Below, piece after piece: positions 24,938-32,891 of a stretch of 64,000 nt of DNA. Both the position numbers and the translations under genes were made by a program. Location: positions 1 to 64,000 of the forward strand of contig DATMZR010000013.1 of assembly GCA_035573435.1 (NCBI GenBank). The letters are read 5' to 3'. Every line of letters starts with the position of its first letter. Position 1 is the stretch's first letter. The notes under the pieces were generated by a model. It saw only the letters and a list, made by a program, of their open reading frames with translations. It was not told the DNA's origin and made no database searches. The stretch comes from Solirubrobacterales bacterium (GTDB lineage: Bacteria; Actinomycetota; Thermoleophilia; Solirubrobacterales; 70-9).

Positions 24938-26131
24938 TTAAACGAGGTGCTCGCGGATTCGGGCCATCGCCTCCACGATCCGCTCGTCGGGGGTGGTCAG
25001 CGAGATGCGAAAGAACCCCTCCCCGCTGGGCCCGTACATCGATCCGGGCGAGACGACCACCGCGGCCTCGTCCAGGACATGTTCAGCGAACGAAACGGAG
25101 GTGTGCCCCGCGGGGACCGGCGCCCAGACGTAGATCGTCCCCTTGGGCGGCTCGATCGCAATGCCGACCTCCCGTAGCGCCCCCACGACCAGGTCGCGGC
25201 GACGCGCGTAGACCGCGTTCGTCTCTTCGATCGGCCCACGGGGACCGGTGAGCGCCGCCGCCCCCGCCAGCTGCACCGCGTCGAACAGGCCCGAGTCGAC
25301 GTTCGTCTTCAGGTGCCAGTAGGCGGCGATGGCGTCGGCGTTTCCGAGCACGGCGGCGCAGCGCCAGCCGGTCATGTTGAACCCCTTGGACAAAGAGAAG
25401 ACCTCCAGCCCCACCTCCTTGGCCCCGGGCGTCGCCAGGAAGCTCGGCGCCACGTAGCCGTCATAGGTGGTCTCCGAGTAGGAGTTATCGTGAACCACCA
25501 GGACCTCGTGTTGGTGGGCAAGCTCCACGACGCGTTCGAAGAACCCCTCGGGAACCACCGCCCCGGTGGGATTGTTGGGGTAGTTGAGGAACAAGAGCCG
25601 TGCCCGCGTCAGCGACTCCTCGGGAATGGCGCCGAGGTCGGGCACGAAGCCGAGCTCCGGGCGCAGCGGCATCAGCACCGCCTCCGCGCCGGCCAGGGCA
25701 GGTCCAGCCGTGTAGACGGGATAGCCCGGATCAGCGGCGAGCGCCAGGTCCCCGGGGTCGAGGAAGGCGAAGCAGAGGTTGTAGATGCACTCCTTGGCCC
25801 CAATTGCGGGCATCGCCTCGGACTCCGGATCGATCTCGACCCCGAAGCGCTCGGCATAGAACTCGGCGCAGGCGTTCCGGTACTCCTCGCGGCCGCGATT
25901 GGTTGGGTACCGGTGGTTGGCCGGATCCGCGACAGCCGTCTGCATCGCCTCGACCACATGCGGGAACGTGGGACGATCCGGGTCGCCGATCCCAAGGCTG
26001 ATCACGTCGACGCCCGCCTGGCGTTTCTCCGCGACGCGCCGCTCGAGCTCGGCGAACATGTAGGCGGGCACTGCCTCCAGGCGCCGAGAGGGTGCGACCA
26101 GGGCGGGCTTGGACGTCTCGGGGGTGGCCAT
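24938..26131 (-). CDS. dapL: LL-diaminopimelate aminotransferase (DapL-like)
   Basis: PLP enzyme that converts tetrahydrodipicolinate directly to LL-diaminopimelate, bypassing the acyl-blocked steps. 397 residues, class I/II aminotransferase fold. The N-terminus RLEAVPAYMFAELERRV and SLGIGDPDRPTFPHVVEAM is DapL-like. The PLP lysine lies in SLSKGFNMTGWR; NYPNNPTGAVV and HDNSYSETTYDG supply the PLP-binding Asn, Asp and Tyr. The dapF homologue and miaA lie just upstream on the same strand. Another aminotransferase specificity cannot be excluded, but the dap neighbours agree. Confidence 0.88.
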   Translation of the reverse strand: MATPETSKPALVAPSRRLEAVPAYMFAELERRVAEKRQAGVDVISLGIGDPDRPTFPHVVEAMQTAVADPANHRYPTNRGREEYRNACAEFYAERFGVEIDPESEAMPAIGAKECIYNLCFAFLDPGDLALAADPGYPVYTAGPALAGAEAVLMPLRPELGFVPDLGAIPEESLTRARLLFLNYPNNPTGAVVPEGFFERVVELAHQHEVLVVHDNSYSETTYDGYVAPSFLATPGAKEVGLEVFSLSKGFNMTGWRCAAVLGNADAIAAYWHLKTNVDSGLFDAVQLAGAAALTGPRGPIEETNAVYARRRDLVVGALREVGIAIEPPKGTIYVWAPVPAGHTSVSFAEHVLDEAAVVVSPGSMYGPSGEGFFRISLTTPDERIVEAMARIREHLV

Positions 26132-26179
26132 CCGAAGGGGAAGGGTAAGCGCCCGAGGCGACCGCGTGGTCGTCGAGTC

Positions 26180-27019
26180 CTAGACGGTCTCCAGCGCGCG
26201 CACGAGCTCGGGCGACAGCTCGCCCTGGAACACCGGCTCCGCGGTCCCCGTCAGCCTCACCTCGAGGTTCTCGTCCACATCGACCTGAAGCTCTCCTCCG
26301 TCCAGCGTCACCACTATCGGGCTGCTCGCACCACGCAGCACCGCCGCCACCGCCGCACCGCTGGCGCCGGTCCCCGAGGACAGCGTCTCCCCCACTCCTC
26401 GCTCGAAGATGCGCGCCCTGACGGCGGAATCCGCGAACCTCACGAAGGAGACGTTGGTGCGGTTCGGAAACAGCTCGTTCCGCTCGATCTCGGGGCCGAC
26501 CGCGCTCAGGTCCAGCTCCTCAACCTCCTCGCCCGCCTCGATGACGCACTGCGGATTGCCGATCGACACATGTTGGAAGGCCCACCGGCGCCCGCCTACC
26601 GCAACCACGCCGCGGCCGTCGGCGCCGCCGGAGGGAAAGTCGGCGGAGCTCACCGACGCCCTGCCGATTGCCAGGGTTGCCGTGTCCGACGCGGTGATGG
26701 CAGGGCGAATCTCGCCCGCCTTGGTGAGGATCGAGAACTCGTCGGTGTCCGTCCAGCCGGCACGCCGTAGGTAGAGCGCCGCCTGCCGCGCCCCGTTGCC
26801 GGAGAGCTCGGCCTCCGAGCCGTCCGGGTTGAAGATCCGCAGCTCGGCTACCTGGCGCGGGTCCTGAGCCGGCGAGAGCAACAGGATCCCGTCGGATCCG
26901 ATCCCGAAGTGCGGGGCGCACAGGCGCCGCACCCGCTCGGCAGTGAGCTCCCACGGCAGGCCGCCGGCCTCGACGATCACGTAGTCATTGCCGAGCGCCT
27001 GCCACTTCTCGAACCGCAT
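26180..27019 (-). CDS. dapF: Diaminopimelate epimerase homologue lacking catalytic residues
   Basis: 279 residues, full DapF length. DapF turns LL- into meso-diaminopimelate with two cysteines (73 and 217 in H. influenzae). Substrate-binding residues are kept: Asn11 (LGNDYV), Asn64 (FNPDGSE), the TN of RTNV and ERG (Glu206-Arg207). The catalytic positions are not: SGNGARQ has Gln79 for Cys73, TLSSGTG has Ser215 for Cys217, and GNPQCV has Gln157 for the catalytic His. I checked these codons (CAG, TCG, CAG) on the DNA. The frame is unbroken. It may be a non-epimerase DapF relative or use another mechanism; ATG 27019 follows TAGCTT by 7 bases. Confidence 0.9.
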   Translation of the reverse strand: MRFEKWQALGNDYVIVEAGGLPWELTAERVRRLCAPHFGIGSDGILLLSPAQDPRQVAELRIFNPDGSEAELSGNGARQAALYLRRAGWTDTDEFSILTKAGEIRPAITASDTATLAIGRASVSSADFPSGGADGRGVVAVGGRRWAFQHVSIGNPQCVIEAGEEVEELDLSAVGPEIERNELFPNRTNVSFVRFADSAVRARIFERGVGETLSSGTGASGAAVAAVLRGASSPIVVTLDGGELQVDVDENLEVRLTGTAEPVFQGELSPELVRALETV

Positions 27020-27026
27020 CGCCGAG

Positions 27027-27032
27027 AAGCTA
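27027..27032 (-). promoter_or_regulatory. Possible -10 hexamer (TAGCTT) for dapF
   Basis: TAGCTT on the minus strand, 7 bases before ATG 27019. It lies between miaA and dapF and could give dapF-dapL their own leaderless transcript. Confidence 0.35.
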
Positions 27033-27063
27033 TTCGATCCCCGGGCGCACCCGAGGGGAGCGC

Positions 27064-27951
27064 TCAGCCGTCGAGGGCCGCGACGACCTCCGCCGCGACG
27101 CTGCGGTCGTCGCGGCCGGTGCAGTGAACCAGCTCGACGCCGGGCATCTTGCGCATCCAGGTGAGCTGGCGGCGCGCGTAGGCGCGATGCGCTCGCTTGA
27201 CCCCCTCCGCATCGCCGGCCAAGAGCTCGTCGAAGCCGAGCGCCGCGCGGGCGGTGCGAGAGGCGCCGGCTTCGGCAGCCCGCCGCGCCTCCCCCGCGGC
27301 ACCAGCGGCGATCATCTCCTCCACCCTCGCGTCGATCCGGCGCCCCAGCTCCTCGCGGTCGATGGTGAGGCCGACCAGGAACGTGGGGCGGCGGAGCCTC
27401 GCCGTCCAGAGCTGTTCGCTTCCTTGTGGCGGATCGACCCCGGCGCGCTGGAGCTCGAGGGCCCGGGCGATCCGCTTTCGGTCCCTGGGATGAACCGTCG
27501 CCGCGACGTCCGGGTCGAGCTCGCCATGGAGCGCCTCGGGACCCTGGGCGGCGATTGCGGCCTCGACCTCTACCCGCAGCTCGGGCGGGACCGGCGGTCG
27601 AAGGTCGAGGTCCGCGAGAGCGGCGCGCAGGTAGAGCCCGGTGCCCCCGACCACGATTGGCCGTCGCCCCTCCGCCAGCAGCTGATCGATCTCCGTGTGC
27701 GCCAGGCTCGCGAACTGCCCGGCGCTGAACTCACCCCTGACGTCCACGAAGCTGACGAGGCGGTGCTCCAGATGCGACCGCTCGCCAGGTGTGGCTGTGC
27801 CGGCGAGCGTCTCGAGTCCCCGATACACCTGGATCGCGTCGCAGGAGACGGCGACGGGGTCCTCCTCGCGTCCGCGCAACAGCTCGGCGACGGCAACCGC
27901 AACCGCCGTCTTCCCGATCCCGGTCGGGCCGAATATCGCCAGAACCTTTAG
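27064..27951 (-). CDS. miaA: tRNA dimethylallyltransferase MiaA, no canonical start codon
   Basis: Adds dimethylallyl to A37 of tRNAs reading UNN codons. The P-loop is FGPTGIGKTAVA, followed by SCDAIQVYRGLE, GGTGLYLRA and the C-terminal TWMRKMP. Homologues begin directly before the strand leading to the P-loop. Here that place (before KVLAIFGPTG) holds CTA at 27951, with GAGGG 7 bases upstream; the next candidate is CTG 27942. No ATG, GTG or TTG occurs in frame for at least 180 bases upstream. An ACG at 28020 has a strong GGAAGGAG 8 bases ahead. The start given is therefore provisional (about 295 residues). The stop is 44 bases before dapF. Confidence 0.85.
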   Translation of the reverse strand, partial: LKVLAIFGPTGIGKTAVAVAVAELLRGREEDPVAVSCDAIQVYRGLETLAGTATPGERSHLEHRLVSFVDVRGEFSAGQFASLAHTEIDQLLAEGRRPIVVGGTGLYLRAALADLDLRPPVPPELRVEVEAAIAAQGPEALHGELDPDVAATVHPRDRKRIARALELQRAGVDPPQGSEQLWTARLRRPTFLVGLTIDREELGRRIDARVEEMIAAGAAGEARRAAEAGASRTARAALGFDELLAGDAEGVKRAHRAYARRQLTWMRKMPGVELVHCTGRDDRSVAAEVVAALDG

Positions 27952-28180
27952 TTCGTATCCCTCGATGGCTTGGTCAAGCGGTTGATGCGCCAGTGACCGC
28001 CAACTCTTCCACGACTGCGTCGAGTTTTCTCCTTCCCCCCTAAAGTGTCCTTGGCTGACGCAGACCGTTTCGGGGCCGACAGCGCGGGAAAGTGAGCCTT
28101 TAGCGCACTCGATGAGGGACGAGGCAGCAGGGATGCCAGATGCCGACAGCGATGCAACAACCCAGGCGCGGGAGCCGCAT

Positions 28181-28873
28181 ATGCCCCTGACTGCAGCGCT
28201 TCGCCGGTACAGCTTCCGACTCCGCAGGGGACTGGAGACCCACGGAGTTCTCGCAGTTGCGGCCCTAGCGGTTGGCCGGGTGTTCTCCATCGACGTGGAA
28301 CACGTGTGGTACGCGCTCGATCTCCAAGGCGTTGAGCCGCTGACGCTGGCCGCGGGTTACTACCTGCACCGGGGGACGCAGGCGGATACCGAGTTACTTC
28401 GCGAGCTGCCGGCGGTCCCGGTCGAGGAGGGTCGGCGCCGGGTCGCGGACGGGGACCAGCTCTGGTTCGTACTCAAGGAGCGTGAGCCGGCTTTCGTCTG
28501 TTTCTGCTTTTTGAGGGGGTTTCGGCTCGAGGCGGCTCGTGGTGGCTGGTACGAGCTTCCCGACGGCGTCGCCTGCCTCGAGAACAGCCTCGCCAGCCCC
28601 AAGCACCGGGGACACGGAATCGCCCCGGCCTCATGGGCCGGGATCGCGGCAAACCTTCGCGACGACGGGTTCGAGGTGCTGATCACCAGAGCCGAGGTCG
28701 AGAACGTCGCAGTGCGTCGGGCCCTGGAAAAGATCGGTTTCCGGGCAGCCGGCGTCATGCACCGTAGCCGCCGCGGCGTGCGTAGCCGGGTCGTCTTCCG
28801 CGACGAGAGCACGGAGCTGACGGAGGCTGAACGGACGGCCGTGGCCGACCTGAAGCTCAACGTGTCCCGCTGA
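28181..28873 (+). CDS. GNAT-family acetyltransferase-like protein
   Basis: 230 residues from ATG 28181, which has GGGAG 6 bases upstream; ATG 28133 and 28112 are alternatives. The C-terminal half carries a GNAT core: SPKHRGHGIAPASWAGI (the acetyl-CoA loop R-x2-G-x-G/A) and ENVAVRRALEKIGFRAAGV. The N-terminal half is variable and lacks membrane segments. The acceptor substrate is unknown. It lies divergent from miaA, and its leader overlaps the region where the miaA start should be. Confidence 0.78.
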   Translation: MPLTAALRRYSFRLRRGLETHGVLAVAALAVGRVFSIDVEHVWYALDLQGVEPLTLAAGYYLHRGTQADTELLRELPAVPVEEGRRRVADGDQLWFVLKEREPAFVCFCFLRGFRLEAARGGWYELPDGVACLENSLASPKHRGHGIAPASWAGIAANLRDDGFEVLITRAEVENVAVRRALEKIGFRAAGVMHRSRRGVRSRVVFRDESTELTEAERTAVADLKLNVSR

Positions 28874-29095
28874 CGACCACGGCCACGACCGGGAGCAAAG
28901 GCGTAGGACTGAGAGGCTCGCCTTCAACCCCGCCGCCGCCGGTTCTGTTCGCCGATTCCGGGTAGCCGGTATCACTGAGTCCCGCCTGCCCCGGCGACCG
29001 GGCTCTGGGCGGGCCGTCACGGCAGGGCAGCTTGGCGGCTCGCTTCGGCGGGCTGCTCGGCTAGCGGCGGGCGGCCCGCCCTAAACATATTTGGG

Positions 29096-29117
29096 AGGCC
29101 GACCCGAGCGGTCGGCT
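29096..29117 (-). terminator. Hairpin after miaB (possible terminator)
   Basis: A 7-bp perfect stem (29098-29104 with 29110-29116) with a 5-base loop lies 4 bases past the miaB stop. The following bases on the minus strand are A/T-rich for this genome but not a clean U-tract, so termination efficiency is uncertain. The rest of the 247-base gap to 28873 shows no gene. Confidence 0.45.
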
Positions 29118-29120
29118 CGT

Positions 29121-30443
29121 TCAGCTGAGTCTGGCGCTCAGCAGCTCGTGCCCAGACAGGGTTGTGGACGTCGCGTCAGTGATCTCGACCTCGACGAGTT
29201 CCCCGGGCTCGGCGGTGCCCTCGAAATTGACGATCTTGTTGTGGCCCGTCCGGCCCCGAAGCCGGGACGGATCGGTCCTGCTCGGCCCCTCGACCAGCAC
29301 CACCATGGTTCGCCCGATGAAGCGCTGGGCGCGCTCGCGGGCGCGGCGCTGGACCAGCTGCACCAGGCGCTCCATGCGCTCTCGCTTCACGGGGTGTGGG
29401 ACCTGGTTCGTCATCGTCGCTGCCTCGGTGCCACGACGCGGCGAGAAGATGAACGTGAACGCCCCGTCATATCCCACCGCGTCGGCGACCTCCAGGGTCT
29501 CGGCGAAGTCTTCCGCCGTCTCGCCGGGGAAGCCGACGATGATGTCCGTGGTCAGCGCGCAATCCGGGATCTGCTCGCGAATCTGAGCGACGCGGTCTAG
29601 ATAGCGCTTCCGGTCATAGGTTCGCCGCATCGCCTTCAGGATCCGGCTGGACCCCGACTGGAGGGGCAGGTGGATGTGCTCGCAGAGCGCCGGCAAATCG
29701 GCGTGGGCGCGGATCACATCTGCGCGGATGTCCTTGGGATGCGGACTCGTGTAGCGGATCCGGTCGATGCCGTCAACGGCATCGACGCGCGACAAGAGCT
29801 CGGCGAACGTCATCCGCTCGTGCTTCGGCAGGTCGCGCCCGTAGCTGTTCACGTTCTGGCCCAGCAGGGTCACCTCGCGGACTCCGTCGGCGGCGAGCGT
29901 CTCGATCTCGGCGAGCAGTGCCCCTGGCCGCCGGCTCACCTCCCGCCCGCGCGTCTGCGGGACGATGCAGTAGGCGCAGACGCAGTTGCAACCCACGGAG
30001 ATCTGGACCCACGCCTGGAACTCCCGCGCACGCTTCGCCGGCAGGTGGCCCGAAAAGTCCTCGAACTCGAAGTAGCCCTGCGCGGTGAGCGAGTCCTGGG
30101 TCAGGAACTCGGCCAGCCGGTGGATCTGCCCTGGGCCGAACGCCACGTCCACGAACGGGAAGCGCTCGAAGACCTCCTCCTTGACCGACTGGGCCCAGCA
30201 GCCGCCGACCCCCACCACACGGTCGGGATCTTCGGACTTCAGCCGCTTCGCCTCGCCCAGATGGGCGACGAAGCGGTTGTCCGCCGATTCGCGGATGGAG
30301 CAGGTGTTGAAGAGGATCAGATCGGCCGACGCTCGCTCAGCGGCCTCCTGATAGCCGAGCGATTCGAGCATCCCCTTCATCCGCTCGGAGTCGTGCTCAT
30401 TCATCTGGCAGCCGAACGTGGTGACGTGGTACCGCATTGGCAT
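29121..30443 (-). CDS. miaB: tRNA-2-methylthio-N6-dimethylallyladenosine synthase MiaB
   Basis: Radical-SAM enzyme that thiomethylates the i6A37 made by MiaA. 440 residues. The N-terminal UPF0004 domain has three cysteines for the auxiliary cluster (TFGCQMNEHDSE, FNTCSIRE, VGGCWAQ). The radical-SAM motif is VGCNCVCAYCIVP (Cx3Cx2C). GQNVNSYG, HLPLQSGS and a C-terminal TRAM domain (ELVEVEITDATSTTLSGHEL) complete it. Its partner miaA is the next minus-strand gene but the divergent GNAT gene lies between them. Confidence 0.97.
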   Translation of the reverse strand: MPMRYHVTTFGCQMNEHDSERMKGMLESLGYQEAAERASADLILFNTCSIRESADNRFVAHLGEAKRLKSEDPDRVVGVGGCWAQSVKEEVFERFPFVDVAFGPGQIHRLAEFLTQDSLTAQGYFEFEDFSGHLPAKRAREFQAWVQISVGCNCVCAYCIVPQTRGREVSRRPGALLAEIETLAADGVREVTLLGQNVNSYGRDLPKHERMTFAELLSRVDAVDGIDRIRYTSPHPKDIRADVIRAHADLPALCEHIHLPLQSGSSRILKAMRRTYDRKRYLDRVAQIREQIPDCALTTDIIVGFPGETAEDFAETLEVADAVGYDGAFTFIFSPRRGTEAATMTNQVPHPVKRERMERLVQLVQRRARERAQRFIGRTMVVLVEGPSRTDPSRLRGRTGHNKIVNFEGTAEPGELVEVEITDATSTTLSGHELLSARLS

Positions 30444-30456
30444 CTGGCGAAGCAGC

Positions 30457-30552
30457 CTACTCCGAGAGGTCGGCGGCCTTGATGGCGTCCTCCCGCCCCG
30501 TGCTGTAGGCCTCGTAGGCCCGGCGCACCAGCTCCAGGCTCTCCTGCGACAT
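30457..30552 (-). pseudogene. Truncated SnoaL-like (NTF2-fold) gene fragment
   Basis: A 31-codon frame from ATG 30552 encodes MSQESLELVRRAYEAYSTG and a few more residues before a TAG. This opening is the typical start of SnoaL-like/NTF2-fold proteins, which normally run 120-140 residues. Nothing of the rest of the fold follows. It reads as a decayed remnant between miaB and a second fragment. Confidence 0.5.
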
Positions 30553-30574
30553 CACCCGCGCAGTATCTCGCGAG

Positions 30575-30676
30575 TCAGGGAGCCAGCGGCAAGGCGCGGT
30601 CGAGGCCGCTGAGCTCGATCACCCTTCGAACCCGCTCGGTGACCCGGACGATCTTCAGGCTGGTGCCATTAGGTGA
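30575..30676 (-). pseudogene. C-terminal remnant of a STAS-domain (anti-anti-sigma) protein
   Basis: A frame closed by TAG at 30679-30677 and TGA at 30575 encodes 33 residues including LKIVRVTERVRRVIELSGL and then DRALPLAP. This is the usual last helix and end of SpoIIAA-type STAS anti-sigma factor antagonists. There is no start codon and no N-terminal domain. With the neighbouring SnoaL fragment it marks a small graveyard of gene pieces. Confidence 0.45.
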
Positions 30677-30701
30677 CTACGGGCAACGACCCGGCGTGTG
30701 A

Positions 30702-31295
30702 CTACTTGACCGTGAGGGTGCCCTCCATGCCCGCCTCTCGGTGACCGGGCACGGTGCAGTAGAAGACGTACTTGCCTGGCTTGAGGTCGGCGGAGGCGGT
30801 CAGGGTGGTGTCGGCGGCGATGTCGCTCTCGGCGAGCGTCTTGGAGCCCGCCTCGATCGCAACGCTGTGGTCGACCGGCGACGGGTTGTCGTAGTCGATC
30901 GTCACGGATCCGGCCTTAGCCGTCAGCTTGCTTGGGTCGTACTCGAGGCCGCCGTCGGCCGGGGAGCTTACCTGGACGGTCTGTCCGCCCCCCTTCGGAG
31001 CCTCGGTGGTAGTGCTGGTCGTTGTGCCGCCACTCGTCGGGGGGGCCTGCTCCGCGGCGGCAGGTGGCGCTTCGGCGGCCTCGGCGTGCTCAGCGTCTCT
31101 ATCGCGCTGCTCCTCGCGGGCGTTGAGCACCGCGAACGTGGCCGTTGCGCCCACGAGCCCCGCAAAGTAGGCGACGAGGCCCAAAAGAAGGACCCGGCTG
31201 GCTGGAAAGCGCTCCGAGCGAAGCCCCATCGCCGAAAGGGCAACCGCCGAGAGCACCAGCGCGATTCCGAAGACGTAGAAGAGGGTCTCCTCCAT
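30702..31295 (-). CDS. Membrane-tethered cupredoxin (plastocyanin-like)
   Basis: 197 residues. Two N-terminal membrane helices (about residues 5-24 and 33-58) are followed by a long Glu/Ala/Thr/Pro linker and a C-terminal cupredoxin domain (residues 105-197). Type 1 copper ligands are in place: His in PVDHSVAIE, then FYCTVPGHREAGMEG with Cys, His and Met. It is probably an outward-facing electron carrier. No oxidase genes are adjacent. ATG 31295 follows TAGGAT by 9 bases, suggesting a leaderless message. Confidence 0.88.
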   Translation of the reverse strand: MEETLFYVFGIALVLSAVALSAMGLRSERFPASRVLLLGLVAYFAGLVGATATFAVLNAREEQRDRDAEHAEAAEAPPAAAEQAPPTSGGTTTSTTTEAPKGGGQTVQVSSPADGGLEYDPSKLTAKAGSVTIDYDNPSPVDHSVAIEAGSKTLAESDIAADTTLTASADLKPGKYVFYCTVPGHREAGMEGTLTVK

Positions 31296-31347
31296 GCGGC
31301 TGCGATCCTAGTCGGACGGCGGGGCGTTGGGAGGGCCCGCCGAGCCC

Positions 31348-32769
31348 TCAGCTCGCATAGGAGGTGGCCCGGCTCTCTCGGATCACGGTGATCCTGATCT
31401 GCCCCGGATACTCCATCTCCTTCTCGATTGCTGCTGCGATCTCGTGGGAGATCAACGCGGCCCGCTCGTCGTCGATCTTGCCGGGATCCACGATCACCCG
31501 AACCTCGCGCCCCGCTCGCATTGCGTAGACCCGCTCGACGCCGTCGTAGCGTGACGCGATCCCCTCGAGGTCCCGAAGGCGCTCGACATACTCCTCCAGC
31601 GAGCCGCCGCGAGCCCCGGGACGAGCCCCGGAGAGCGCGTCCGCCGTCTGCACGATCACCGCTTCGACGGTGCGGGGCTCGACCTCGTTGTGATGTGCCT
31701 CCATCGCGTGGGCGACCGCATCGCCCTCGCCGTGGCGACGGGCCAGGTTGGCGCCAACCGCTGCATGCGGGCCTTCGACCTCGTGGGTCACCGCCTTGCC
31801 GATGTCGTGAAGCAGGGCGGCGCGACGCGCGGTCTCCGCCGACGCGCCGAGCTCCGCGGCGATCAGCCCGGCCAGGTGCGAGCACTCCACCAGGTGCTCG
31901 AGCACATTCTGCCCGTAGCTGGTCCGGAACTTGAGCCGGCCGAGCAGCCGAATCAGCTCGGGGTCGACGCCATGCACGCGAGCCTCGAGCGCCGCACGCT
32001 CTCCCTCCTCCACGATTCGCTCGTCGATCTCGCGGGTGGCGTGCTCGTAGGTCTCCTCGATCAAGGCCGGATTGATACGTCCGTCCGCGATCAGGCGTTC
32101 CAGGGTGATGCGCGCGATCTCGCGACGAACCCCGTCGAAACTCGAAAGGACCACAGCCGCCGGGGTCTCGTCGATGATCACGTCGACGCCGGTCAGCTTC
32201 TCCAGCGTCCGGATGTTGCGACCGTCGCGGCCGATGACCCGGCCCTTCATCTCGTCGCTGGGCAGCTCGACGAGGCGGGTCGTGTTGTCCCCGGCGTGTT
32301 TGGCCGCCAGCCGCTGCATCGCCACCGAGAGGATGTTTCGAGCGCGGCGCTCGGCCTCGCGCTTGGTCTCCGCCTCGATCTCCTGAAGCCTCACCCCAGC
32401 CTGGTGCCGAGCCTCCTTCTCCACGTCGGCGAGCAGTAGCTGCTTGGCCTGGGAAGCTCCGAGACCCGAGATGCGCTCGAGCTCGCGCCGCTGCACTCGC
32501 TTGGCGCGCTTCAGTTCCTCGGACTGGTGGTGCAGGTTGCGCTCACGATCCTCGAGCGCGTTCGTGCGCCGCTCGAGGTCGCCGCGTTGCACTTCCAGCG
32601 ACTCCCGTTCGCGGAGAGCCTGCTCCTCCATCCGCGCGATTTCGCCCCGACGCGCGGCGAGCTCCTCCGACACCGGGACCACGGCGCCCTCGCGCACCCC
32701 CCCGGCGGCCTCGCTCCCGCTCGAGCCTCGTCTCCACGGCTGCAACAGCGCGCGTATCTCCATCGCCAT
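31348..32769 (-). CDS. rny: Ribonuclease Y without membrane anchor
   Basis: Endonuclease that starts mRNA decay. 473 residues from ATG 32769 (AAGGA 4 bases upstream; ATG 32763 also possible). A long charged coiled coil spans about residues 30-135, then the KH domain GRVIGRDGRNIRTLEKLTGVDVI..., and the HD domain ALLHDIGKAVTHEVEGPHAAVG. Typical RNase Y starts with a membrane helix; here the N-terminus is MEIRALLQPWRRGSSGSEA and no hydrophobic segment exists in frame upstream. The enzyme should be cytosolic or attached through partners. Confidence 0.94.
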   Translation of the reverse strand: MAMEIRALLQPWRRGSSGSEAAGGVREGAVVPVSEELAARRGEIARMEEQALRERESLEVQRGDLERRTNALEDRERNLHHQSEELKRAKRVQRRELERISGLGASQAKQLLLADVEKEARHQAGVRLQEIEAETKREAERRARNILSVAMQRLAAKHAGDNTTRLVELPSDEMKGRVIGRDGRNIRTLEKLTGVDVIIDETPAAVVLSSFDGVRREIARITLERLIADGRINPALIEETYEHATREIDERIVEEGERAALEARVHGVDPELIRLLGRLKFRTSYGQNVLEHLVECSHLAGLIAAELGASAETARRAALLHDIGKAVTHEVEGPHAAVGANLARRHGEGDAVAHAMEAHHNEVEPRTVEAVIVQTADALSGARPGARGGSLEEYVERLRDLEGIASRYDGVERVYAMRAGREVRVIVDPGKIDDERAALISHEIAAAIEKEMEYPGQIRITVIRESRATSYAS

Positions 32770-32779
32770 CAATTCCTTT

Positions 32780-32832
32780 CGGGCGGTCTGCCCGCTTCTT
32801 TGCCCAGGGCCCCACCCTTGGTCGTGGGGCCC
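32780..32832 (-). promoter_or_regulatory. Two hairpins in the rny leader
   Basis: A perfect 9-bp stem (32807-32815 with 32824-32832, 8-base loop) is followed on the minus strand by a 5-bp stem (32780-32784 with 32790-32794) ending about 10 bases before the start codon. They could tune rny translation or stability, or the larger one could be a terminator without a U-tract for recX. Confidence 0.4.
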
Positions 32833-32859
32833 GCAACCGGCGGCGCCGGAGACACTTAT

Positions 32860-32891
32860 TTCCGCTATCGCGCTGTTCCGCTATCGCGCTG
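32860..32891. repeat. Perfect tandem duplication of a 16-bp unit
   Basis: The unit TTCCGCTATCGCGCTG occurs twice without a gap (32860-32875 and 32876-32891) in the 279-base gap between recX and rny. It may be a duplicated binding site or a slipped-strand duplication. The remainder of the gap (32892-33048) shows nothing I can name. Confidence 0.75.
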
